Positions 41,912-50,616 of a DNA stretch of 64,000 bases are shown here, piece by piece. Position 1 is the first letter of the stretch, and each line of letters opens with the position of its first letter. Position numbers and translations under genes: made by a program. The notes under the pieces are model-generated. The model made no database searches. It had not been told where the DNA came from and was given only the letters and a program-made list of their open reading frames with translations. Where the stretch lies: NCBI GenBank assembly GCA_028285495.1, contig JANQPB010000016.1:1-64000 (forward strand). Reading direction: 5' to 3'. This DNA comes from Acidimicrobiales bacterium (GTDB lineage: Bacteria; Actinomycetota; Acidimicrobiia; Acidimicrobiales; SZUA-35).

Positions 41912-41939
41912 GCTGACGGGACGCTGACCACCCGCTGAC
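41912..41939. promoter_or_regulatory. Three GCTGAC heptad repeats at exact 11-bp spacing
   Basis: GCTGAC starts at 41912, 41923 and 41934, that is, one unit per 11 bp (heptad plus 4-bp spacer), about 40 bp upstream of the SARP -10 element and also upstream of the divergent HtrA-type gene. Direct heptamers at 11-bp period are the known binding mode of SARP and OmpR/PhoB-type winged-helix regulators. The same triad in the other orientation occurs at 56323-56351. Confidence 0.7.
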
Positions 41940-41979
41940 CGCCGCCGGGGCCACCCTGTCGCCGGCTCCGGTCCTGCTT

Positions 41980-41985
41980 TAGCGT
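41980..41985 (+). promoter_or_regulatory. -10 element of the SARP-family gene
   Basis: TAGCGT, with the ATG at 41993 seven bases downstream and no Shine-Dalgarno, suggesting a leaderless mRNA. The GDH gene has an identical hexamer at the same distance. Confidence 0.6.
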
Positions 41986-41992
41986 TGAGGTC

Positions 41993-44900
41993 ATGCTCCA
42001 CCTGCAGCTGCTCGGCCCGCTGGTCGTCCGCGACGACGAGGGCCGCGACCTGACCCCGTCCGGGGCCAGGGAGCGGGACGGCCTGGCGACGCTGGCCGTG
42101 GTGGCCCCCGATCCGGTGTCGACCGAGCGGTTGGCCGCCGAGCTGTACCGGGAGCGGGGGACCAGCGACCCCCGCAACGCCGTCCAGGCCATGGTGTCGA
42201 GGCTGCGTCGTGCCCTCGGTCAGTCGGCCGGGTCGATCGAGACGACGACGAACGGCTACCGCCTGGTCGACGTCACCCTCGACCTCGACCGGGCGGAGGC
42301 GCTGCTCCGCGACGCCGTCTCGGCCGACGGCCTGGACGAGGCGGCGGCCGCCGTCGAGGAGGCGAGGGGGCTGTGGCACGGCTCGACCCTCGACGGACTC
42401 GGCGGGGAGCTGATCGACGCAGAGCGGCTCCGCATCGACGACCTGCGACACGACGCCGAGGATGCGGTGCTGGAGCGCAGGGCCGCCACCCCCGGCGCCG
42501 ACGGCGCGATCGACGTCGACCTGGTCGCCGACCTCGAGGAGTCGGTGCGGGACCAGCCGCTGCGGGAGCGCCGCTGGGAGCTGCTGATGCTCGCCCTCTA
42601 CCGGGCCGGGCGGCAGGCCGACGCCCTCCGCGCCTTCCAGCGGGCCAGGGGGCTGCTCGGCGAGCACCTCGGCCTCGATCCAGGACCGGGCCTGGTCGAC
42701 CTGGAGCGCAGGATCCTGGCCCATGACCCCGCGCTCGACCCGACGACGCCCGATGCCGGCCCGGCGACCCAACCGACCGACGACCGCCTCGACGGGTCGA
42801 CGGGCTCGGCCGACCCGGGCACCGGGGCCAGCGGGCGACCATCACTGCCGTCCGGGACGCTGAGCGTCCTGCTCTGCGACGTCGAGGGCTCCGTCCGCCG
42901 TTGGGAGGCCGACCCGACCGACACCGGACGCGAGATCGAGCGGCTCCACCAGCTCTGGGGGCGGGCGGCCGGCGACGAGGGCGGCGTCGTCGTCAAGTCG
43001 ACCGGCGACGGCGTCCTCGCCGTGTTCGAGACCGCGGCTGCGGCCGTCGTCGCCGCGGCGACGGCCATGGCGGCCCAGGCCGACACCGGCCTCCGGGTGC
43101 GGGCCGCCATCCACACCGGCGCCCTCACGCCGATCGACGACGACTACCGCGGACCCGTGATCAATCGCTGCGCCCGGCTGCTCGACCTGACCGCCGGCGG
43201 CCAGATCCTGGTCTCGGGCCCGACCGCCGAGCTCGCACGGCCCGACCTGACGCCGCCGGGCGAGCCGTCGCCGTCGCTCCGCGACCTCGGCGCAACCTGG
43301 CTCCGCGACGTTCCCGAGCCCATGCACGTCTGGCAGGTCACCGGGCGGGGGCTCCGCACGTCCTTCCCTCCCCTCCCGTCCCGTGATCCCAGCTCGCTTC
43401 CCCGCCTCCGGAGCCCGCTGCTCGGCCGGGACGAGCTGGTCGACCGGATCAGCGGGCTGGTCGGCGACGAGGACCTCGTGACCCTGCTCGGGCCGGGCGG
43501 CATCGGCAAGACCTCGGCTGCGCTGGCGGTGGCCTGGTGCGTGCTGGACGGCCGGCCGGTGAGCTTCGTCGACCTGGCCAGGGTCGACGACGCGGAGACG
43601 GTGCCGGACCGGCTGGCCGAGGCGGTGACCCGGAGCCATGACGACGACGGCGAACGGGACCCGGCCGATGCCATCGCCGAGCACCTCGCGCTCGGCACCG
43701 ACCTCGTCGTGATCGACAACGCCGAGCACGTGCTCGACGCGGTCGCCGGGGTGGTCGAGCGGGTGCTCGACCACCAGCTCAAGGGGTCGTTCCTGGTGAC
43801 CTCACGCCAGCCGCTCGGACTGGCCGGCGAGGTGATGGTCGGCGTGCCGCCGCTGCCGGTCCCCGACGACGGCGCCGATCTCGCTGCGACCGGACGGACG
43901 CCATCGGTCGAGCTGTTCGTCGACCGGGCCCGGCAGGGCCGGCCCGACGTCCGCCTGGCCGACGGCCTGTTGCCGGTCGTCGCCCACATCTGCCGCCGTC
44001 TCGACGGGATCCCGCTGGCCATCGAGCTGGCCGCCGGTCGGGCCTCGCTGCTGTCGGTCGACGACATCGCCGCCCGCCTCGACGACCAGCTGCGATTGCT
44101 CCGCCAGGTGCGGTCCACCAGGGAGCGGCGTCACCGCAGCCTCGAGGCGGTGGTCGGGTGGAGCGTCGACCAGCTCAGCCACGAGGCCAGGGAGGCGTTC
44201 ACTCGGATCTCGGTCATGGCCGGCAGCTTCGGGCTCGACGGGTTGGAGGCGGTGCTGGCCCACTGCGGGCTCCGGCTCGACGCGCTCGAGGCCGTCGACG
44301 AGTTGCACGCGGCGTCGCTGATCACCGTCGAGCCGGGTGGCGGCCGGTTCCGGATGTTGGAGCCGATCCGCCAGTTCGCAGCGGCCGAGCTGGCCGAGCG
44401 AGACCTGGAGACCGAGACCCGTCGGGCCCACGCCCGCTGGATCGCCGACCTCGCCGACGAGGCCCATCGGGCCAGGGGGCCGGAGCGCCGCGACCTCCAG
44501 GCGAGGCTCGACACCGAGACCGACCAGATCCTCGCCGCCCTCACCTGGGTGGCCGACCACGGTCGGGCCGATCTGGCCGGGCCCCTGGCATACCCGATCG
44601 GCTGGTGGTTCCTGACCGGTGATGCCCGGCTGGGCGAGCGGGTCCTCAGGCGGCTGCTGCCCGCCGTCGACCGCGACGACGATCCGCTCGGTTGGGCGTC
44701 GGTCGTTCTCGGGCTCGGCATCGCCAGCGCCGCCCACCCCCGCTCCGAGGTCGGCGAGCGCTCGCTCGACGCGGTGGCGATCTTCGACGACGTCGACCAT
44801 CCCGAGCGAGGCCTGGCCCGGGTGGTGGCGGCCTTCGCCCAGACCGACGGCTCCGACATCGACCTGCCTCTCGACCTCCTGCACGAGGCCGAGCGCCTGA

Positions 44901-45478
44901 TCTCGTCGGACGACTGGTTCGCCGTCGCCATCGTCGATCTGGCCCTGATGACGATCATGTCGGTGCTGACCGCGCTCGCCCCCGAGCGGGTCGACAACGA
45001 GGCGACCATCGCCCGCGGTCGCCGGGCCATCGACGCCTTCCAGCTGGCCGGCGAGACCTGGGCGCTGGCCACCGCGCTGGCCGAGCAGGGCCGGCTCCAT
45101 CAGCGGGTCGGCGACCTCGCCGCGGCCGAGCAGTGCTACGTCGAGTCGATCGAGCTCTTCGAGCGGGACGACGCCCACAGCATCCACTACGTCCTGACCC
45201 AACTCGGCCGGATGGCCAGCGACCAGGGCCATCACGACCGGGCCGTGCGCTACCACGACGAGGCCCACCGCATCGCCACGCTCGACGCCAACGACGGCTG
45301 CCTGGCCCTGACGCTGTCGGGGATGGCCTACTCGGCGGCGGCACGAGACGACCGAGACCGGGCGATCGACCTGTACCGCCGGGCCCTCGATCTCGTCGAG
45401 GACACGCTGCTCGAGGCCGGCTGGACCGAGTGGCAGGCAGCCCTGGAGCGGCTGGAGTCCGAGCGGGCCACGAGCTGA
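41993..45478 (+). CDS. SARP/AfsR-type regulator fused to class III cyclase and STAND ATPase
   Basis: 1161 aa. Residues 1-95 are an OmpR-like winged helix and about 100-245 a bacterial transcriptional activation domain (BTAD), ending VDLERRILAHDP. About 283-450 is a class III adenylate/guanylate cyclase domain: LLCDVEGSVRRW with a metal Asp, KSTGDGVLAVF with the second Asp, RAAIHTG. About 465-720 is an NB-ARC/STAND ATPase with Walker A GPGGIGKTS (about 499) and Walker B LVVIDNAEHV (about 571). The remainder is TPR-like helical repeats. Predicted to activate genes through direct-repeat operators, gated by nucleotide and possibly making a cyclic nucleotide. Confidence 0.88.
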   Translation: MLHLQLLGPLVVRDDEGRDLTPSGARERDGLATLAVVAPDPVSTERLAAELYRERGTSDPRNAVQAMVSRLRRALGQSAGSIETTTNGYRLVDVTLDLDRAEALLRDAVSADGLDEAAAAVEEARGLWHGSTLDGLGGELIDAERLRIDDLRHDAEDAVLERRAATPGADGAIDVDLVADLEESVRDQPLRERRWELLMLALYRAGRQADALRAFQRARGLLGEHLGLDPGPGLVDLERRILAHDPALDPTTPDAGPATQPTDDRLDGSTGSADPGTGASGRPSLPSGTLSVLLCDVEGSVRRWEADPTDTGREIERLHQLWGRAAGDEGGVVVKSTGDGVLAVFETAAAAVVAAATAMAAQADTGLRVRAAIHTGALTPIDDDYRGPVINRCARLLDLTAGGQILVSGPTAELARPDLTPPGEPSPSLRDLGATWLRDVPEPMHVWQVTGRGLRTSFPPLPSRDPSSLPRLRSPLLGRDELVDRISGLVGDEDLVTLLGPGGIGKTSAALAVAWCVLDGRPVSFVDLARVDDAETVPDRLAEAVTRSHDDDGERDPADAIAEHLALGTDLVVIDNAEHVLDAVAGVVERVLDHQLKGSFLVTSRQPLGLAGEVMVGVPPLPVPDDGADLAATGRTPSVELFVDRARQGRPDVRLADGLLPVVAHICRRLDGIPLAIELAAGRASLLSVDDIAARLDDQLRLLRQVRSTRERRHRSLEAVVGWSVDQLSHEAREAFTRISVMAGSFGLDGLEAVLAHCGLRLDALEAVDELHAASLITVEPGGGRFRMLEPIRQFAAAELAERDLETETRRAHARWIADLADEAHRARGPERRDLQARLDTETDQILAALTWVADHGRADLAGPLAYPIGWWFLTGDARLGERVLRRLLPAVDRDDDPLGWASVVLGLGIASAAHPRSEVGERSLDAVAIFDDVDHPERGLARVVAAFAQTDGSDIDLPLDLLHEAERLISSDDWFAVAIVDLALMTIMSVLTALAPERVDNEATIARGRRAIDAFQLAGETWALATALAEQGRLHQRVGDLAAAEQCYVESIELFERDDAHSIHYVLTQLGRMASDQGHHDRAVRYHDEAHRIATLDANDGCLALTLSGMAYSAAARDDRDRAIDLYRRALDLVEDTLLEAGWTEWQAALERLESERATS

Positions 45479-45493
45479 GCCGCGGCCCGGCCG

Positions 45494-45510
45494 CACGCCG
45501 GTCCGGCGTG
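45494..45510. terminator. Hairpin between convergent SARP and GDH genes
   Basis: CACGCCG/CGGCGTG with a GTC loop in the 57-bp gap between the stop codons. Serves both transcripts. Confidence 0.6.
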
Positions 45511-45535
45511 GGGCGGCCCGGCCCCGGCGGTCGGA

Positions 45536-48500
45536 TCAGCCCCTGGCGGTCCGGTTCATCAGGTTGCGGACCTCGCGAGAGGCGACGAGCAGCGTCGTCA
45601 CGTCGGCCGTGGTCGACTTGATCGCCACCATCGTCTGGCGGAAGCGGTCGACGTCGGCTCGATGCTGATCGACCCAGGCGTCGAGCCGAGCCACCGGGTC
45701 CGTGCCGGCCTCGGTCGAGGCCATCATCAGCGCCGTCAGCTCCCGGTGGTCGGTGTAGAGGTCGGTCCGCAGCGTCAGGCGGGCCAGCGTCGACCACTGG
45801 GTGTCGCGGGGCAGGGCGAGGATGTGGTCACGAAGCCAGGTGAGGTCGAGCCGGTCGGCGATGGCGAAGTGGGCGGCCGACACCTCGGCCAGCGGTTCGC
45901 TCGACTCGGCGGCCACGGCGACGATGTCGAGCGCCGCCACCGCGCTGTTCAGGCTCGCCACCCTGGCCGCCAGGCCCTCGGGGGCGCCGGCGGCGACCAG
46001 CCGGTTCACGTGCTGCTCGAAGGCGAGACGGTCGGCGCCGACCAGGTCGTCGGCCAGTCGGGCCATGGTCGCCGCCACCGGCTCGCCCAGCTCGGCGATG
46101 GCCGGGCCGGGGTCGAACGGGGCCGGGCGGTTGCGGACCAGCAGTCGGGTCGCCCGCTCGGCCAGCTGCCGGCAGGCGAGGTGGATGGCGAGGTGCTCGT
46201 CGACGTCGAGGGTGCCCTCGAGGCCGTTGGTCTCCCCGACCACCGACTCGAGCCCGAAGACCTCCCAGGCCGCGTGGTGGGCGGCGACGAGCTCGGCCGC
46301 GGGGACCGACGTCTCCTGCCCGAGCCGGTACACCATCGTCACCCCGGCCCGGTCGACCACCCGGTTGGCCAGCCGGTTGGCCACGATCTCCCGGCGGAGC
46401 TGATGGGTGTCGATCTTGTCGCCGTAGCGCTCCCGGACCGGCTCGGGGAAGTACCCGACCAGCAGCGGCACCAGCGACGGATCGTCCGGTACCTCCGAGG
46501 CCAGCAGCTGCTCGCTCAGCAGGTTCTTGGTGTAGGCGCTGAGGACCGCCAGCTCGGGGGTGGTGAGACCCTTGCCGGCCAGGCGGCGCTCCGCCAGCTC
46601 GTCGTGGTCGGGCAGCGCCTCGAGGGTCCGGTCGATCAGACCCTGGCCCTCGAGGTCGTCGAGGTAGCGGCCGTGCACGTCGGCCAGGCTCGGGGCGTCG
46701 ATCCGTGCTGCGCTGAGGGCGATCGCCTGGCGGTCATTGTGGTCGAGCACCAGGGCTGCGACCTCGTCGGTCATCTCCTCGAGCAGCTCGTTGCGGTGCT
46801 TGACCGTGAGGTCGCCCTCGGCCACCACCTGGTCGAGCAGCACCTTGATGTTGACCTCGTGGTCGGAGCAGTCGACGCCGGCCGAGTTGTCGATGGCGTC
46901 GGTGAAGACCCGGCCACCGGCGCCGGCGAACTCGACCCGGGCCAGCTGGGTGAAGCCGAGGTTGCCACCCTCGCCGATCACCGCGCAGCGGAGGTCGGCG
47001 GCGTCGACCCGGATCCGGTCGTTTGCCTTGTCGCCGACCTCGGCGTGTGACTCGGCGCTGCCCTTCACGTAGGTGCCGATGCCGCCGTTCCACAGGAGAT
47101 CGACCGGGGCCCGCAGCACGGTGGCGATCAGCTCCTCCGGGGTGTGGAGGCCCGGCTCGGTCCCCAGGACCTCGGCGGCCTCCGGCGTGAGATCGATCGA
47201 CTTGGCACTGCGGTCGTGGATCCCGCCACCGGGTGAGAGCAGGCTGCGGTCGTAGTCGTCCCAGCTGGAGCGGGGCAGCTCGAACAGGCGCTGACGCTCG
47301 GCGTGGGTCGCAGCCGGATCGGGGTCGGGGTCGAGGAAGATGTGGCGATGGTCGAAGGCGGCGACCAGGCGGAGCTGGGGTGACAGCAGCATCCCGTTGC
47401 CGAACACGTCGCCGGACATGTCGCCGATGCCGACGACGGTGAACGGCTCGGTCTGGACGTCGACGCCCCGCTCGTGGAAGTGGCGCTTGACCGACTCCCA
47501 GGCGCCGCGGGCGGTGATGCCCATGCCCTTGTGGTCGTAGCCGTTGGACCCGCCCGACGCGAAGGCATCGCCGAGCCAGAAGCCGCGCTCGCAGGCGATC
47601 TCGTTGGCCAGGTCGGAGAAGGTGGCCGTCCCCTTGTCGGCGGCGACGACGAGGTAGGGATCGTCACCGTCGAAGCAGACGGTGTCAGCGGGGTGGACCA
47701 CGTCCCCGTCGACGATGTTGTCGGTCACCTCGAGCAGACCGGTCACGAAGAGCCGGTAGCAGTCGGCCACCTCCTGGCGGAGCTCGCCCGGATCGGCCGG
47801 CCGGCGCTTGAGCACGAACCCGCCCTTGGCCCCGACCGGGATGATGACGGCGTTCTTGACCATCTGGGCCTTGACCAGGCCGAGCACCTCGGTCCGATAG
47901 TCCTCGCTGCGCTCCGACCAGCGGAGCCCGCCGCGGGCGACCGAGCCGGCCCGGAGGTGGACCCCCTCGAACCGGGGTGAGTAGACGAAGATCTCGAAGG
48001 CCGGGCGGGGCTCGGGCAGCTCGTCGATCGCCTGGCAGTCGAGCTTGAGGCCGAGGGCCGGGCGGGGCTTGCCGGCGTCGTCCCGTTGGGCCCAGCTGGT
48101 GCGAAGGGTGGCGTCGATCACGTTGTGGAAGCGACGGAGGATCCGGTCGTGGTCGAGGCTCTCGATGGCGTCGATGGCCACCAGCACCCGCTCGCCGGCC
48201 TCCTTGCGCTCCAGCTCGGACGCCTTCGGCCCGTCGCCGTCCGGTCCTGGCTCGAACCGGGCCCGGAACTGCTCGAACAGCAGCCGGGTCACCTCGGGGT
48301 GCTCGGCCAGGGTCTGCTGGATGAACGTCGGGCTGTAGGGCAGCCGGGCCTGGTGCAGGTAGCGGGCGTAGGCCCGGAGCACGCCGACCTCGGAGGCCCG
48401 GAGCCCGGCCAGGAGCACCAGGCGATTGAGGCCGTCGTCCTCGGCCTCGCCCGACCAGACCGCGCCGAACGCATCCTCGAGCAGGTCGGATGCCTGGGTG

Positions 48501-50416
48501 AAGTCGAGGTCGAGCTCGTGGTGCTCGAGGGCGAAGTCGTAGATCCAGGCCGGCTCGCCGCCGACCGGGCGGACCTCGTAGGGGCGCTCGTCGACCACCG
48601 TGACGCCGAGGTTGGTCAGGCTCGGCATGACCGAGGTCAGCGAGACCCGCTCACCCCGCCGGTAGAGCTTGAGCTTGAACGACGTCGACGGCCGACCCGG
48701 GCTCCGGTACACGTTGAGCCGCAGGGCCCCCGGGTGGTCGAGGGCCTCGACGTGCTCGATGTCGGCCGCCGCCGTGCGGGGATCGAAGGCCTCCTGGTAC
48801 GGCACGTCGAAGGCGCCGCCGTAGCGGCGCTGCAGGTCGAGCGCCGCGGTCTGGCCGAAGTGGCCGACGAGGGACTCGGTGAGGTCGTCCTCCCACACCC
48901 GGGTGAGCGATTCGACGGCGGCGGCCAGCGCCTCGGGCTGGCGGAGGCGGGCGTCGCCGTTGCCGTTGGCCGCACCGGTGTGCTCGTCGACCCGCAGCAC
49001 CACCCGGAGCCTGGCCAGGACCGACTCCGACATCGCGATGTCCCACTCGGCCAGCGTGCCGCCGAAGGTGCTCAGCAGGAGCCGGACGATGCCGCTCCTG
49101 GTACCGGTGTTGTAGCGGTCGCGGGGCAGGTACACGAGCACCGTCATGAACCGCCCGAACAGCTCGCGCCGCACGAAGACCCGCACCCGGCGCCGCTCCT
49201 GGAGCCCGGCGATGCCGGTGGCCACCTCGAGCAGCTCGGGGGCCTGCATCTGCAGCAGATCCTCCCGGGGGTACTGCTCGAGGATCGTCCGCAGCCGGTT
49301 CTCGTCGTGGCCGCCGGCCGGGTAGCCGGCCCGGTCCATGACGTCGTCGACCAGCCGCCGCAGGAGCGGCACATCGCTGACCGAGCGGTTGTAGAGCTCG
49401 GAGGTGAACAGGCCGAGGAAGCGCCGCTCGCCGACGACGTTGCCGGCGTCGTCGAAGGTCTTGACCCCGACGTAGTCGAGGTAGGAGGCCCGGTGGACGG
49501 TGGCCCTGGTCCCGGCCTTCGTGATGTTGAGCAGGCGACGCTCGTGGATCCGGTCCTGGGCCTCGGGCGACAGCTCGTCGACCCGGCGGGGGCGGCCGAG
49601 GTGGTGCTCGCCGGCCAGGATGCCGAGCCCGGAGCCCGGCACGATCCGGATGATCTCGTCGCTTCCCGGTTGGCCGTCGACGGTGGTCAGCTCGTAGTCG
49701 CGGGCGCCGAGGAACAGGAAGTGGTCGTCGGCCAGCCAATCGAGCAGCGCCCGGGTCTCGGCCACCTCCGGTTCGGGGAACCAGCGGCCATCGGACACCA
49801 GCCCGTCGGCGATCTCCCGCAACCGCTCGAGCATCGGCCGCCAGTCGCGCACGGCGGCCCGGACGTCGTCGATGACCCGGCGCAGGTCGGCCTCGAGCTC
49901 CTCACCCCTGGTCTCCAGCGGCTGGCGGTCGATCTCGATCGAGATCAACGAGAGGTGGGTGCCCTCGTCACGGAAAGCGAGCACCCCCGGCTGCTCGGCG
50001 GCGCCGTTGTGGGCCATGCGGCAGACCTCGACCGGGATGATCGGGTGGACGACCTGGTGGATGCCGATCCCGAGGCGGCTCAGCTCCATCGAGACCGAGT
50101 CGACGAGGAACGGGATGTCCTCGGTGACGACCCGGACGACGGTGTGGTCGCTTCCCCAGCCGTCGAGCTCGACCCGGGGGTTGCTCAGCTCGATGACGAC
50201 CTCGCCCGGCGACCAGCGCTCCACGAGGGCCAGATGATCCATGGCCAGGCCGAACAGGTCCTCGACCCGGCGGTGCTCGAGGTCGGCCTCGTCGACGTGG
50301 GCGTAGTAGTGGCGGAGCGCGCCACCGACAGCCGGGCGGTCGGGCAGGGTGCGCTCGGCATGGGTGAGGAGCCGGTCGGTCATGGTCACTCCCGTCGGCT
50401 CGACGGCCTCCGTCAT
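45536..50416 (-). CDS. gdh: NAD-specific glutamate dehydrogenase, large (about 180 kDa) type
   Basis: 1626 aa, the length of the L_180 class known from Streptomyces and Caulobacter. It converts glutamate to 2-oxoglutarate and ammonia with NAD+, normally in catabolism. Features include the N-terminal ACT-like regulatory region (FLVDSVSMELSRLG), the catalytic core with GGLRWSERSEDYRTEVLGLVKAQMVKNAVIIPVGAKGGFVLKR, GIGDMSGDVFGNGMLLS and DLLWNGGIGTYVK. ATG at 50416 lies seven bases after TAGCGT and is taken as a leaderless start; an internal ATG at 50383 with GGGAG is an alternative. Divergent from the flavoprotein operon. Confidence 0.97.
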   Translation of the reverse strand: MTEAVEPTGVTMTDRLLTHAERTLPDRPAVGGALRHYYAHVDEADLEHRRVEDLFGLAMDHLALVERWSPGEVVIELSNPRVELDGWGSDHTVVRVVTEDIPFLVDSVSMELSRLGIGIHQVVHPIIPVEVCRMAHNGAAEQPGVLAFRDEGTHLSLISIEIDRQPLETRGEELEADLRRVIDDVRAAVRDWRPMLERLREIADGLVSDGRWFPEPEVAETRALLDWLADDHFLFLGARDYELTTVDGQPGSDEIIRIVPGSGLGILAGEHHLGRPRRVDELSPEAQDRIHERRLLNITKAGTRATVHRASYLDYVGVKTFDDAGNVVGERRFLGLFTSELYNRSVSDVPLLRRLVDDVMDRAGYPAGGHDENRLRTILEQYPREDLLQMQAPELLEVATGIAGLQERRRVRVFVRRELFGRFMTVLVYLPRDRYNTGTRSGIVRLLLSTFGGTLAEWDIAMSESVLARLRVVLRVDEHTGAANGNGDARLRQPEALAAAVESLTRVWEDDLTESLVGHFGQTAALDLQRRYGGAFDVPYQEAFDPRTAAADIEHVEALDHPGALRLNVYRSPGRPSTSFKLKLYRRGERVSLTSVMPSLTNLGVTVVDERPYEVRPVGGEPAWIYDFALEHHELDLDFTQASDLLEDAFGAVWSGEAEDDGLNRLVLLAGLRASEVGVLRAYARYLHQARLPYSPTFIQQTLAEHPEVTRLLFEQFRARFEPGPDGDGPKASELERKEAGERVLVAIDAIESLDHDRILRRFHNVIDATLRTSWAQRDDAGKPRPALGLKLDCQAIDELPEPRPAFEIFVYSPRFEGVHLRAGSVARGGLRWSERSEDYRTEVLGLVKAQMVKNAVIIPVGAKGGFVLKRRPADPGELRQEVADCYRLFVTGLLEVTDNIVDGDVVHPADTVCFDGDDPYLVVAADKGTATFSDLANEIACERGFWLGDAFASGGSNGYDHKGMGITARGAWESVKRHFHERGVDVQTEPFTVVGIGDMSGDVFGNGMLLSPQLRLVAAFDHRHIFLDPDPDPAATHAERQRLFELPRSSWDDYDRSLLSPGGGIHDRSAKSIDLTPEAAEVLGTEPGLHTPEELIATVLRAPVDLLWNGGIGTYVKGSAESHAEVGDKANDRIRVDAADLRCAVIGEGGNLGFTQLARVEFAGAGGRVFTDAIDNSAGVDCSDHEVNIKVLLDQVVAEGDLTVKHRNELLEEMTDEVAALVLDHNDRQAIALSAARIDAPSLADVHGRYLDDLEGQGLIDRTLEALPDHDELAERRLAGKGLTTPELAVLSAYTKNLLSEQLLASEVPDDPSLVPLLVGYFPEPVRERYGDKIDTHQLRREIVANRLANRVVDRAGVTMVYRLGQETSVPAAELVAAHHAAWEVFGLESVVGETNGLEGTLDVDEHLAIHLACRQLAERATRLLVRNRPAPFDPGPAIAELGEPVAATMARLADDLVGADRLAFEQHVNRLVAAGAPEGLAARVASLNSAVAALDIVAVAAESSEPLAEVSAAHFAIADRLDLTWLRDHILALPRDTQWSTLARLTLRTDLYTDHRELTALMMASTEAGTDPVARLDAWVDQHRADVDRFRQTMVAIKSTTADVTTLLVASREVRNLMNRTARG

Positions 50417-50526
50417 GACCGGAACGCTAGTGGCCGGCGTCCGACGGCGCCCGTCGATGTGGCGGTCGATGCCGGCGGCGATCGACCGGGGTCAGAGTCG
50501 GGCGAGCCCGACCCCGACCGACGCTG

Positions 50527-50557
50527 TTAGACGCACTAACCGTTCGTTAGCTAGGCT
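50527..50557 (+). promoter_or_regulatory. Promoter with embedded TetR-type operator for the flavoprotein operon
   Basis: TTAGAC (50527-50532) and TAGGCT (50552-50557) are separated by 19 bp. Between them lies the inverted repeat CTAAC-CGTTC-GTTAG (50536-50550). Its position over the promoter fits repression by the TetR protein encoded second in the operon. Confidence 0.6.
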
Positions 50558-50616
50558 CACAACGTCGGGCGCCGGCTGCGATCGGGTCGGCCGAGCAACG
50601 AGGGGAGCGTTGGCCG

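Noticed and set aside
48086..50530. 814-codon plus-strand frame opposite gdh
   Set aside because: Antisense shadow; gdh is conserved end to end on the minus strand.
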